From Uranotaenia lowii (lineage: Eukaryota; Arthropoda; Insecta; Diptera; Culicidae), in contig NC_073693.1 of assembly GCF_029784155.1 (NCBI RefSeq), positions 336,552,023 to 336,616,022 on the forward strand: a stretch of DNA of 64,000 bases, written 5' to 3'. Shown piece after piece: positions 48,401 to 57,108 of the stretch (position 1 is its first letter; each line of letters begins with the position of its first letter). Under the pieces are notes generated by a model. The model was not told where the DNA came from. It did no database searches and was given only the letters and a program-made list of their open reading frames with translations. Both the position numbers and the translations under genes were made by a program.

Positions 48401-50450
48401 GGTGATTGTTCGTGCGAAAATGCTGATCCAGCTCCTTTGGGAAATGCAGTTAGGCTGGGATGATCCGGTTCCCACAAGTATTTCCGACCAGTGGATGGAG
48501 ATATCATCGCAGCTCCCGATTTTGTCGCAGCTTTCGATTCCTCGCTTCGTGTTGACGGAGAAGCTAGCCACTTTAGAGCTTCATGGGTTTGTTGATGCTT
48601 CGCTGCGTGCATACGGTGCCTGCATCTACCTTCGTTCGATATCCGCATCGGGTGCAGTCACTGTCCGCCTGATGACAGCAAAATCCAGGGTTGCCCCAAC
48701 TGAGAAGCGTAGACCTACCCTCGCACGTCTGGAGTTGTGTGCTAGTCTTCGTTTGGCCAATCTACAGAATCAACTGCTGGAGAGCCTTCAACTCCAATGT
48801 CCCCGGTTTCTGTGGTCGGATTCTACAATCACACTGCACTGGATTTCGCGTGATCCATCGAATTGGAATTCCTTCGTTGCCAATCGGGTTTCGCAGATTC
48901 AGCAGTTAACTGAGACCGCTACGTGGCTGCATGTGCCTACTGAAGACAATCCGGCTGACCACATTTCGCGTGGTTTGACTCCAGAATCCATCGTTGGCAA
49001 TGAATTGTGGTGGAATGGTCCAAAATGGCTGCTTCGTCCTCCTCAACATTGGCCTGCGTCCGCGTATTCCTGGAAAACCCAGCCGCCGCCAGAAGTAGAC
49101 ACCGAGAAAAGGAAATCCGTTCCTATTTCCGCAGTTTGCACTCACCAAGAGTCCTGGACCCGAGAAACGTTGGGCTATTTTGATAGCTACTACCGCCTAC
49201 TTCGAATCATCGCCCTTTGCAAGCGTTCCATGAACAACTGTAAGTTATTGGAACATGCACGCACCGTGGGATTTCTGGTACCCTCCGAGATTCGTTCGGC
49301 AGAGCTGTCACTTCTGCAATGCGTGCAGCTCGAAGAGTTCGCTGAAGATCACAAACGTTTACGGCAAGGCTCGACCGTTTCACAGAAATCTCCGTTGCTG
49401 AAACTTCGCCTGTTCATGGACCAAAATGAACAGTTGATTCGTGTGGGAGGTCGCCTCAAGAACGCTCCAATTCCATTCGACCGAAAATATCCGTTTCTCA
49501 TTCCGAAGAAGCATTTCATCACGGATCTTATCTTCCTCGACGCCCATGAAGAAACGCTTCACGCTGGACCTTCGCATCTATTGGCAGCAGTTCGTCGTCG
49601 TTACTGGCCAATAGATGGTCCAAATAAAGCCCGTAATACAGTCCACCAATGCATCGTCTGTTTCCGCAACAAACCGAGATTCGCTCAGCAAGTTATGGCA
49701 CATCTTCCTGCTGTACGCGTTACACCATCGCTTCCATTCACCAGCACCGGAGTCGATTTCATGGGTCCAGTGTACTTGAAACCTCCTCGCAAACAGGGCC
49801 CAATCAAATCCTACATTTGCGTCTTCGTTTGCATGGTTACCAAGGCCGCACACCTCGAACTGGTAATGAGCCTTACATCCGACGCTTTCATCGCAGCGCT
49901 AAAACGGTTCTGCTCCCGGAGACGACGTCCATCAGAAATCTACTGCGACAACGCCACGAATTTCGTCGGCGCCAAGAACCAACTGGAAGAACTTCGTGTT
50001 CTCTTCCTGTCGCAACGGCATCAGTCCGAGATTGCCAGAACAACATCCCGAATGGGAATCGCTTTCCATTTTACCCCACCACGCTCACCCACCTTTGGAG
50101 GGTTGTGGGAAGCTTGCGTCAAGTCCGTGAAACATCACCTACATCGCGTGACTCTTGATGTCCTTCAGACGCAAGAGGAAATGACCACTACGGTCGCACA
50201 AATCGAAGCGTGCCTCAACTCCCGGCCGCTTACTCCCCGTTCCAACGATCCCACAGACCTCGAGGCCCTAACTCCAGGCCATTTCCTAATCGGTGGTCCA
50301 ATCCTAGCTCTTCCCGAACCAAACCTTACCTCACTACCCTCCAATCACCTGTCCCGCTGGCAAGACCAACAGCGTGTTCTCCAAACGCTTTGGGATCGCT
50401 GGTACGTCGAATACTTGCCCACTCTACAGCGTCTCCAAAAATGGCGGTAA
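45441..50450 (+). CDS. BEL/Pao gag-pol polyprotein (1669 codons before the frame change)
   Basis: The domain order runs from an N-terminal gag with a DUF1759-like PDIKLPEFSGSILRWFSYYD segment (about residues 115-135). Cys/His zinc knuckles follow at about 320-385. An aspartic protease has LLDSAS with catalytic Asp465. The RT has Asp799 and the YVDD motif at 875-878, and an RNase H-like region follows near Asp1052. The integrase has an HHCC finger (His1369, His1374, Cys1404, Cys1407) and a catalytic triad Asp1439, Asp1503, Glu1557. Together these cleave the polyprotein, copy the RNA, remove it and insert the cDNA. The start at 45441 is the first Met of the open frame after the long leader. The frame stops at 50448-50450, before the integrase C-terminal domain, which continues one frame over. 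Confidence 0.93.
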   Translation: MKKEVEFKKNLVIYRQARDSMERAMNFMQNFDPNTQVEQALARKNALESNYKKFCQASLNLESLEEGENTEIDFPKDMAAFEEDYFTLKAFYASLEVPRTPAPLSGSSGHSFRALKLPDIKLPEFSGSILRWFSYYDTYDSLVHNNAELSDVQKFHYLKSTLRGEALKLVEKMSVTGNNYSVALKMLTDRYQNLNILVRSHIEALFKVEKVRKECPRELTSLVGDFENNLGVLEKQGENTKGWSSLLVHMVSARLDHNTLREWQRAADKKKMPTYDELIKFIREYVMELETLQSDRPVRDSRPNLQSVNAATDVKSNDNCAACGKGHRLYFCEQFKNMPVTQRAAIVKKSGLCVNCLFGKHSFATCKYGACRVCGTKHHTLLHNPDVDKARGSGTNQVPKQPSVSNFAGVDSSLPVPVPLSLSVNTHSGTKRLDLSPSNQVFLATAVVKVLGPKGTSFLARVLLDSASQPNLMTERFRRLLNSRKTPGNTEIAGIGGNISAVSLFSTVATVASRFNNFRVPLEFIVMDKVTSDLPTCTIDVNDWAIPENIRLADPSFVTRGPIDMVIGARVFFELLRSGHSKLGDGKPMLQNSVFGWLVSGFHDSGSNADEVRVHCNLSTFHDLEQSVSRFWELEMCQTNSTLSVEERLCENHFESTTRRDDSGRYIVSLPKKPELIGQLGNSRAIATRRFYCLEKRLEQNSDLKAQYSSFMSEYLALGHMNLVDAVEDAPGRHFYLPHHAVFKPDSSSTKLRVVFDGSCKTTSGFSLNDLLLKGPTVQDDMISIILRFRMHPVVVTADVTKMYRQIWVAEEDRAYQRILWRESSSEPLRTYELTTVTYGTTTAPYLATRCLQQIADDEAQNFPKAVPVVKQGFYVDDVMRGFDTVEEAVTATRETSLMLNSCGFPLCKYASNVPEVVEQFPAELREQASVLELDRSSPIKALGLFWKLTSDELLFKVPEWPDVPSTKRNILSHICSLFDPLGLVGPVIVRAKMLIQLLWEMQLGWDDPVPTSISDQWMEISSQLPILSQLSIPRFVLTEKLATLELHGFVDASLRAYGACIYLRSISASGAVTVRLMTAKSRVAPTEKRRPTLARLELCASLRLANLQNQLLESLQLQCPRFLWSDSTITLHWISRDPSNWNSFVANRVSQIQQLTETATWLHVPTEDNPADHISRGLTPESIVGNELWWNGPKWLLRPPQHWPASAYSWKTQPPPEVDTEKRKSVPISAVCTHQESWTRETLGYFDSYYRLLRIIALCKRSMNNCKLLEHARTVGFLVPSEIRSAELSLLQCVQLEEFAEDHKRLRQGSTVSQKSPLLKLRLFMDQNEQLIRVGGRLKNAPIPFDRKYPFLIPKKHFITDLIFLDAHEETLHAGPSHLLAAVRRRYWPIDGPNKARNTVHQCIVCFRNKPRFAQQVMAHLPAVRVTPSLPFTSTGVDFMGPVYLKPPRKQGPIKSYICVFVCMVTKAAHLELVMSLTSDAFIAALKRFCSRRRRPSEIYCDNATNFVGAKNQLEELRVLFLSQRHQSEIARTTSRMGIAFHFTPPRSPTFGGLWEACVKSVKHHLHRVTLDVLQTQEEMTTTVAQIEACLNSRPLTPRSNDPTDLEALTPGHFLIGGPILALPEPNLTSLPSNHLSRWQDQQRVLQTLWDRWYVEYLPTLQRLQKWR

Positions 50451-50808
50451 ACACCCGAATCTAGCCGTCGGTGACATGGTTCTGGTCGAAGACAACAACT
50501 TGCCTCCTACGAAATGGCCCATCGCTCGAGTCCTGAAGACGATTGTTGGCGACGATGCGTGTGGCAGAGTTGCAGACGTGCTGTGTGATGGAAACCAAAT
50601 CCGCCGTTGCTCAATCCGCAAAATGTGCCCTCTCCCACATTGCGAAGCCTCCACAGTCACGGAATCCGAGCGTCAGCCTTCCGCTCCGAGCTGCACTCCC
50701 CAACCATCTCCCACAATTGATCTTCAGGCTCCATCCATACTTCCGGCCGCTGCTCAACTTTTGGCTCCGAACAGCGAGATTGGTTCCGACGACGACAACG
50801 ACGAGTAA
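50451..50808 (+). CDS. Frame-shifted integrase C-terminal domain
   Basis: This frame, one base ahead of gag-pol, is open from before 50374 to a stop near 50808. It contains HPNLAVGDMVLVEDNNLPPT and KWPIARV. That matches the C-terminal domain of BEL/Pao integrases (the GDMVL-x-x-DN-x-PP-x-KWP motif). It should be fused to the preceding integrase core. A single extra base in the five-A run at 50437-50441 would explain the break, although programmed +1 frameshifting at the TAA is another possibility. The tail ends in an acidic Asp/Glu run. Confidence 0.82.
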
Positions 50809-50877
50809 TCATCGTGGGTTCCATCGCAGTACACATCGTGATAGCCGTTCCTTCCAATCGAGATGCTGTTGAAATGA

Positions 50878-50890
50878 ACAAGGGGGGCGG
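50878..50890 (+). promoter_or_regulatory. Polypurine tract of the BEL/Pao element
   Basis: ACAAGGGGGGCGG lies two bases before the 3' LTR. A purine run at this point primes plus-strand DNA synthesis in LTR elements. Confidence 0.7.
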
Positions 50891-50892
50891 CA

Positions 50893-51426
50893 TGTTCCGG
50901 CGCAGTCACAATGAACAGCGGTCCACAACAATAAATTACGATAAAATACGAAGACATCAATGAATTACAAACGAAATACGAAAAAACGCTATAAAATACG
51001 AATGTTAAGTGAAATAGTTATAAGGGAAGAAATATCTTGTAAATAGTACACATAAAACATGAATTTCACCGAACACAATTTCACACAACACACAACACAA
51101 AACATTGAATTGACAACACTGCACACTCACACCATATAGTTCTAAGAGTGAGAAAAATCTTGACGAAAAAGTGAATCGTGAATTCAAACAATAGCTCGTA
51201 AGTGACATGTATGTATTTATGCTTCAATAAAGATCACTTTTCAAAACCTATTCGCGCGAACGGACGTGTCTCCAACCGAAAATTTCGCTTCGCTTATCGG
51301 CCTTTGTTCTGCTCCGCCATCGCTGGTCAAGTTGATGACCAAAGTTGTTCCTGCTATTCCGAATCCTTCGACGCCGTTTGGGACCCAATTCCTGGGACAA
51401 CAATAACGGAAGCCTGCGTCCGTACA
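50893..51426 (+). terminator. 3' LTR of the BEL/Pao element
   Basis: The 534 bp match the 5' LTR except at 50967. AATAAA at 51226-51231 is the likely polyadenylation signal. Just after its end the ATGAC duplication (51427-51431) leads back into the Jockey-type ORF2. Confidence 0.9.
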
Positions 51427-51431
51427 ATGAC

Positions 51432-51647
51432 AATAGCTACACCCCCACCTTGTCGATCAAGTCGATCATTCCGTAAAATTTTAAAGAAAGCATTGCTTTT
51501 CAAGTTATTGTCTGGCTTTAAAAAAGTTTCAGTGATGGCAGCAATATGTATGTTTTGAGTTTTCAAAAATAAAAAGAATTCATCTTGGTTAGCCAGCAAA
51601 GATCTAGCGTTCCAATTCATAATATTTAAACATCTATTTGGATCCAT
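51432..51647 (-). pseudogene. ORF2 part 1: endonuclease N-terminus
   Basis: The start at 51647 overlaps the end of ORF1 by 14 bp. The segment reads MDPNRCLNIMNWNARSLLAN, then FFLFLKTQNIHIAAITETFL and GGGVAIVI before the BEL/Pao insertion site. The Asn in NWNARS and the Glu in TETFL are the first metal-binding residues of the apurinic-type endonuclease of Jockey-type elements. The frame beyond 51427 runs into LTR sequence and is spurious. Its continuation is at 44146 and below. Confidence 0.88.
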
Positions 51648-53064
51648 GAGGGAATCGTAAAGTCATAATAATTTTGTTAGCATAATTAAAAGAAGTTTGA
51701 AAAGCTTCAAACATTGAATTTGCTTTCAACATAAGTTGGATCATTTCCATTAAATTTTGATGCAAAAATTTTAATTTTTCCTCAGTTATCTCACCCAAAT
51801 CAACAAAATTGTTAGGATCAGAAAATGAAGGAGAAGAACAAGTATTTGAATTTCGGGGATTTTCCCAAGCCTTCGCATGAACGTTGAGACTTGGTTTATT
51901 CCCATTTTTATTAGTTAAACCTGAAGAGGGAAACCCATTTTCAACCACCTCTGAGAACGATAAACAACGAGTCTGGGGCGCAGATTCAGCACAGGTAACA
52001 TTAAAATCACTTCGGGTATTACCCAGACGTGATTCCAATGTAGACCGAGGCTGAATGCGAACAGGCAGGTTGTTTGCCGGCCCGACGTGTGAAGACGAAA
52101 AAGAGGAAGGAGGAGAAGAAACTTTTCTGGAAACTTTGGGATTTTTCCTAGAAGCAATAATTTTTGCCCTGATGGGACAGTCTAGAGAATTCGAGGAATG
52201 ATTACCTGCGCAATTCGCACACTTAAAAAATTCTGTTTTTGGCTTATCACCACCAAAAAGGCATTTAGATTTTTCATGATCGAATGAGCCGCAAAACATG
52301 CATCTGGCATTCATTCTACAATTTTTAGTGCCGTGACAAAAAGCTTGACAACGACGACATTGCGTAATATTTTGTAAAAAATTGGTAGTAGATTTACGAA
52401 AAGGTTCAAATTTTACTCGACAATGAAACATAAGACGAGCCTTTTCCAGAATTTTTAAATTATTAACCTGATCCTTTTTAAAATGGATTAAATAAAGTTC
52501 AGGAGCAAAACCAACACTACTGGTATTATTCGTGTTGGTTCTTTTCCTCATTTGAATTACTTGAATTGGAGAAAAACCTAACAAAGAATTTAATTCATTT
52601 GTGATCTCATCCGGTGTCTGATCGCCGGTGAGACCCCGAAGTTCAACTTTAAAAGGACGATCACTTCTAGTGTCGAACGTAAAAAATTGGTGTTTTTTAT
52701 TATTCAAATAAGTTAAAATTTTTTGAAATTCATTAAAAGATTCCGCCAATATACGAGCAGTTCCCCTTCGACCGATCTGAAAAGAAATCTTCACATCCTT
52801 GACGGAAGTGACGATTTCTTTTCGAAAGGCATTGAAGTTAGGAATCGTGACCGTTATTGGTGGAATCTTTACGTTTTTAAGAGTATAAGAAGAAGAAGTT
52901 TTCTTATTACTCTTATCAGAATTAAATATGAATATTTCCTCATCACCGATGTTATGAAGGACATCGAATGAATTGGAAATTTCAACTTTTTTGGGCGATG
53001 GACCTGAATTAGGTTCGGCAATCCGTTTCCTACCGGCCCTTGAGCCAGCCGATGACTTCCCCAT
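51634..53064 (-). CDS. Jockey-type ORF1, gag-like zinc-knuckle protein (476 aa)
   Basis: The frame is uninterrupted. It starts MGKSSAGSRAGRKRI with a basic N-terminus. A PRE_C2HC-like region (FELRGLTGD, then FHCRVKFEPFRKS) precedes three Cys/His knuckles at about residues 236-297, with CRRCQAFCHGTKNC first. Such ORF1 proteins bind the element RNA and carry it back to the nucleus or target. Its stop overlaps the ORF2 start by 14 bp, typical of coupled translation in this clade. The 5' UTR from 53065 to 53241 probably contains an internal promoter, as in other Jockey elements. ORF1 is the only intact protein frame of this element. Confidence 0.9.
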   Translation of the reverse strand: MGKSSAGSRAGRKRIAEPNSGPSPKKVEISNSFDVLHNIGDEEIFIFNSDKSNKKTSSSYTLKNVKIPPITVTIPNFNAFRKEIVTSVKDVKISFQIGRRGTARILAESFNEFQKILTYLNNKKHQFFTFDTRSDRPFKVELRGLTGDQTPDEITNELNSLLGFSPIQVIQMRKRTNTNNTSSVGFAPELYLIHFKKDQVNNLKILEKARLMFHCRVKFEPFRKSTTNFLQNITQCRRCQAFCHGTKNCRMNARCMFCGSFDHEKSKCLFGGDKPKTEFFKCANCAGNHSSNSLDCPIRAKIIASRKNPKVSRKVSSPPSSFSSSHVGPANNLPVRIQPRSTLESRLGNTRSDFNVTCAESAPQTRCLSFSEVVENGFPSSGLTNKNGNKPSLNVHAKAWENPRNSNTCSSPSFSDPNNFVDLGEITEEKLKFLHQNLMEMIQLMLKANSMFEAFQTSFNYANKIIMTLRFPHGSK

Positions 53065-53241
53065 GCTGGAAAGAAAAGAGAAAATATGAATAAAAGAAAA
53101 TGAAAATTATTTTAGCACTGAAAAGTGCTGATTGAAATACAGGTAAGGAAAAAATAAATAATGTAAAATGTTCCTGCAGGTACACTGCAACGATACGATG
53201 CTCCGGCGTACGTGTTGACGGCTCAACGGTACAGATGGAAG

Positions 53242-53257
53242 TGAGAGCACGACATAT
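53242..53257 (+). repeat. Target-site duplication of the Jockey-type element, right
   Basis: Exact copy of 38794-38809, next to the element's 5' end. Confidence 0.92.
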
Positions 53258-55766
53258 GCAATCGATTTTGTTCGATATAAGTTCTCCCAGGGGGTTGTGA
53301 AGCTGCTAACTTGCTTGCTACAAATCGTTTGAAAATTTGGTAGTATTCCGACGTCATTTAGTAAATTCGGATAACGTTTCTTCAGATTTTTGAAAAACCT
53401 CATAAAAAGCATATCAATTGATTGTAGAAATTTTAATCAATCATTGGGTTATAAAGAGTGGGCAGATTTGACCGCTGCAAGCTTTGAATGGAAATTTAAA
53501 ATTCTTAAATTTTTACACCTCCCATAACTTTTTTCGGTTGGTTTTGCTCCCAGAAAAAATAATAATAATTTTGGAAGCGATCCATCCAGTCCTGAATTAG
53601 CGCAACGAGTTTTAATTTTGTATGGTAATTTGTATGGAGAAACAAATTTTTTCATTCAAAAATCGACAGAGATGTTCTGAAAGTTTCAAAAAATATAACT
53701 TTGAATGAAAAATGTTCCTTGGTTCTTGCAGTACATTTCATGTGAATAAAACACCAACCTAAATTGTACCCCAGAAAAGATATTCAATAATAAATAAAAT
53801 TTTTGCTTTCATAACTCATTTAATTAATTATATCGTTTTTTAACTGCTTGTTTGAAAGCTGTGTAACAGTAGGATGAAATTAAAAAATCTGAACAAACTG
53901 CTTTGCATTGCTAGAGAATTTAAGGATTTATAATGCCTTTGCAAAAACTTTTCATGCAATTATTAACAGCTCTAGCGAGTAAAGTCTGCCATTTTTTAAT
54001 ACTTTTCAATGGATTCAGATTTTTTATTTTGAAATGGTTATAACTTTTTCCATGAAATTCTTAGCTGCTTTTCATGTAAGCAAAAAATGAAGCTTAAGAA
54101 TAGTCAAAACCAAAAGTTAAAGACCAACTTCATTTTAAGCTTATTTGAATTTTCTGGATGATTTAATGTGCAAAATTTTTTCATTCCATACCAATTTTTA
54201 TACAGAATTGAAACGCGTTAAGCTAACTCAGGAACAAAGCAAATCATCTCAAATTTTACACTGATTCTTGGTGACCCAAAAGGCATCGAAAAAACCTATG
54301 GAGCAAAAAGTAATTTTTTGCAGCGGTCCAATGTTTAAATTTGATTGAGAAGTTTTGTTTTCTAATTTCAAAACTTATAAAATAATTTTTATACGCCAGG
54401 CAGTACTCAACAGATGTGGGAATTTCAATATGATGCCTATTTTTGGAGGTTTTCTGTTAAAAGTTTCCTATTGGTCATTTGCTAAGTCAATAAGATTTAA
54501 ATTTTAAATAATCAAAATTTTGAATAAATTTCTTAAACAATTAATCTGAAACATGAATATCGGTTGAGATATGTAACCAAGGGAACGAAATCAATTTACT
54601 AATCAAAACGATCGAAAACAAATTTAGCGAACGGAAAAGGGAAGGTGAATCAAGGAAATTTCAAAATGAAGGTTTTTATCACCTTTCCCCAAGACCGCAA
54701 GTAATTTTGATTACAGCGAAAAATTTTAAAGAAATTATCTATTTGTATACTTTTTCCAATTCTATAAAACATTAGTTTATTTTCAAGTTTTTTTTAAAAA
54801 AAGCTTTTACTAAATTGAATTTGATATATTTTTTTAAATCTAAACGTTTTTTCAGATTTTTATAACTGTGTTAAACCTTTCTTGAAACTTCGTTCAGAAA
54901 TATTTGTATTTCCATATTTTCAAAAACTTTTGAATTTTAACATTTTTGGATAATTCATCATCATCATTAAAATATTTTTCCTGAATCAAATAAAGTTGAA
55001 TAAACAACTTCAGAACCAGTTTTTTCCATTCCTGTGGATTTGTAGATCAGTTAATGGGTTTCACTCAAAGTTAATCGAATCAGAATCAAAAAATCAATCA
55101 AAACTCATCAAAGCCGATGATTTTCGGCGTGCATCATGGTGCTCCATTCGTTCCAGAATACAATAATATTCCAACTTTAAGATATAACAGAGAAATTTGT
55201 CGAAAATATATACTTAAATTTTTTTGAAAGTTCTAGGATAATTTTGAATATTAAAATGAAATGTAATCAATTCCTTGATACAGAGGGCGAACGACAAGGA
55301 AAATCCTTTTAAAACATATAAAAATAAAATAGAATATGTAGAACATTTCAGAAAGCTTACTGGAAAAAACTCGATTTGGAACTTTGATTCTGATTTATTT
55401 TGAATCGTTTCAGTAAAATTTATGATTTTTTCAAGTTTGTGTGATGGTCTGGAGTAAAATAATGGATTTATTAGGAATCAATTTGATACTTTAGTGTGCA
55501 TATTGGTATTGTTATTATCTCTAGCTAAATTTGAATTTCAAAAGAACTCCCCCCCCCTCCCCTCCGATGGACAGATCCTTCGCACGGGCCTGGGTGGGAG
55601 CTGTAATAAACGAATTTTAAATGTTTTGCGACATTTAAGTTTACGAGATTCTCATGTTCGATTATTTAGCAGGACAGGCGATCGGAATGAAGTGAAATTT
55701 GGTATCCGAGGATTTTTTGCGTCAGAGATGGTTTGTATAATACTTTCAAGAATCTTACTTTTTATG
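53258..55766. other. AT-rich tract, nothing recognised
   Basis: No frame above about 95 codons and no terminal repeats are visible. A run of C residues lies at 55549-55562. Confidence 0.4.
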
Positions 55767-56738
55767 TAAGGGGGGGGGGGGGGGGGGGGGTTGTACTCCA
55801 TTTACCCGAAAACCATTGCCCAGAATGAAAAATCCCCAGAATTCCAATCGCCAGAAAGAACCATTCCCCAGAATTTTTTTCCCCAGACGAACCATTCCCC
55901 AGAAAAATTTTCGCCAGAATGTACCATTTCCCAGAAATTTTTTCACCAGAATGAACCATGTACCAGAATTTTTTTCGCCAGAAGAACCATTTCCCAGAAA
56001 ATTGAAAACATTTATCTTTACTAGAAATTATTTAAAAAAAAGGGATTGTTACAAAAAATGGGGTTTCAAAACTTTATTCTTTTGCGGTAAAGCCGCAACC
56101 AACGAGGATGAAGAGGCTGAGGCGGCACAAAGCCGCCGAAGCTCCCAAATCCGAGGAGGCCGCCGACCCGCCGTCGGAAGCGGCGGCCCTAAGATATTGG
56201 TCTAGGTCTGCCGGGGCTTCCTAGGTCTGCGTGAAAGCTAGGGGTGATCCCTTAGCCTACGTCTTTCAAGTTCGAACGCGCAGCGTGAGGAGTCGGATAC
56301 CAAAACGGTTTTTTAAAGGACCATGGTAAGCATTGAATCAATTAAAGTACCCAAACCATAAACAAAACACAATATTGGTTCTAAAATAAATTTAGTTGAA
56401 AAATTTCAAAGTCGTAGTTTCATTTAAAAAATCATTTTGAAAAAATTAATTTCGAATCATATGAAATATACAAGAATTCATTAGAAAAAAAAACAAATAA
56501 AAATGCTAGGGGAAAAAATCTGGGATTTGTGCCATTCTGGTAAATGTTCCATTCTGGGGAAAAAAATTCTGGGAAATAGTCCATTCTGGGAAAAAAATTT
56601 CTGGTAAATGGTGCATTCTGGGGAATTTTTTTCTGGGAAATGGTTCATTCTGGGGTTTGATTTCGGGTATTTGTCATTCTGGGAAAAAATCATTCTGGGC
56701 AATGGTTTTCGGGTAAATGGGATACAATCGTAAGGGGG
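55767..56738. mobile_element. Foldback-like element with CCAGAATG tandem arms
   Basis: The left arm (55791-56000) is a run of CCAGAATG-AACCATTTCCCAGAA-like subunits. The right arm (56510-56730) is the inverted version (CATTCTGGGGAA, TTCTGGGAAATGG). Both outer ends carry CATTTACCCGAAAACCATTG or its reverse complement. The loop (56000-56510) is unrelated, GC-rich near 56100-56200. GTAAGGGGG at 55767-55775 recurs at 56730-56738, a probable 9-bp target duplication whose left copy is extended by a 20-base G run. Inverted arms built of tandem subunits match the foldback type described in Drosophila. Confidence 0.65.
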
Positions 56739-56881
56739 TTTTTTTTTATAAAATATCAACTTAAAATGGGACACAAATTGAACAATTTTAACAGAATTTC
56801 CATTAAAATTGATTCACGAGCACGATGAAGCTCAGTACATATAGAGAAGTTAAACATTTAAAACGATTTATAAATTTAAAG

Positions 56882-56909
56882 ATAAAACGAAGTTTCGCGG
56901 GTAAGCTAG
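56882..56909 (+). mobile_element. Helitron 3' terminus
   Basis: A CGAA-GT-TTCG hairpin at 56888-56897 is followed by CGGGTAAG and CTAG at 56906-56909, then T. This is the canonical hairpin-plus-CTRR end. The 5' end is not identified; the foldback-like element may lie inside this Helitron. Confidence 0.55.
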
Positions 56910-57022
56910 TTGAAATATAATTTTTCATAAAGGGTACCTACTGAAGTGAAGTAAACATTACACGTAATGTAATAGCTAGTAGACAATCTTCTAAAGTAGA
57001 TGAGTTTTCTATCTTTTTCCAG

Positions 57023-57108
57023 AATTTGGGTTCATCAACCTTGCCGGAGATCGTTCTAGTCGCCAGGGACGACCTGCATCCAATCAATCGACGACGACTG
57101 CCGTTCAG
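57023..57108 (+). CDS. Candidate 86-nt exon of an unknown host gene
   Basis: A pyrimidine run ending in TTTTTCCAG precedes and GTAATT follows the 86 nt. Two of three frames are open. The frame entered after two bases gives FGFINLAGDRSSRQGRPASN and then QSTTTAVQ, and leaves exactly at a codon boundary. The Ser/Thr/Gln-rich composition suits a disordered C-terminal region. The next candidate exon at 58880 begins in the matching phase. I do not recognise the protein. Confidence 0.45.

Larger units (their letters stand above)
44147..51426 (+). mobile_element. BEL/Pao LTR retrotransposon, nearly intact
   Basis: It is 7280 bp long with 534-bp LTRs (TGTT to TACA) at 44147-44680 and 50893-51426. A 5-bp duplication (ATGAC) flanks it. 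The single-frame gag-pol gene with protease, RT, RNase H and integrase in that order, and the DUF1759-like gag, identify the BEL/Pao group. It lies on the opposite strand to the Jockey-type element it interrupts and splits the endonuclease domain. LTR identity of 533/534 implies very recent insertion. No envelope-like frame is present. The only obvious defect is a one-base frame change near 50440. Confidence 0.95.
38810..53241 (-). mobile_element. Jockey-type non-LTR retrotransposon, triply interrupted
   Basis: The element runs on the minus strand from a 5' end at 53241 to a poly(A) tail shown as a T run from 38810. An AATAAA signal lies in the minus sequence near 38829-38834. An exact 16-bp target duplication (38794-38809, 53242-53257) proves both ends. 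ORF1 and ORF2 overlap by 14 bp, as is usual in this clade. Subtracting a BEL/Pao element (7280 bp plus 5), a Helitron (2252) and a MITE (441 plus 4) leaves about 4.45 kb, the normal size for a full-length Jockey-type element. It was therefore complete when it landed and was later broken up. Frame errors in ORF2 also exist outside the insertions. Confidence 0.9.

Noticed and set aside
50809..50892. Search for an envelope gene in the BEL/Pao element
   Set aside because: Fewer than 100 bases separate the integrase tail stop from the 3' LTR, so no third gene fits.
46208..50893. Antisense and alternative-frame open frames of 65-170 codons across gag-pol
   Set aside because: They shadow the strongly coding plus frame and show no domain of their own.
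51354..51433. C-terminal extension of the endonuclease frame into RTQASVIVV
   Set aside because: This part is LTR sequence read through the insertion junction, not endonuclease.
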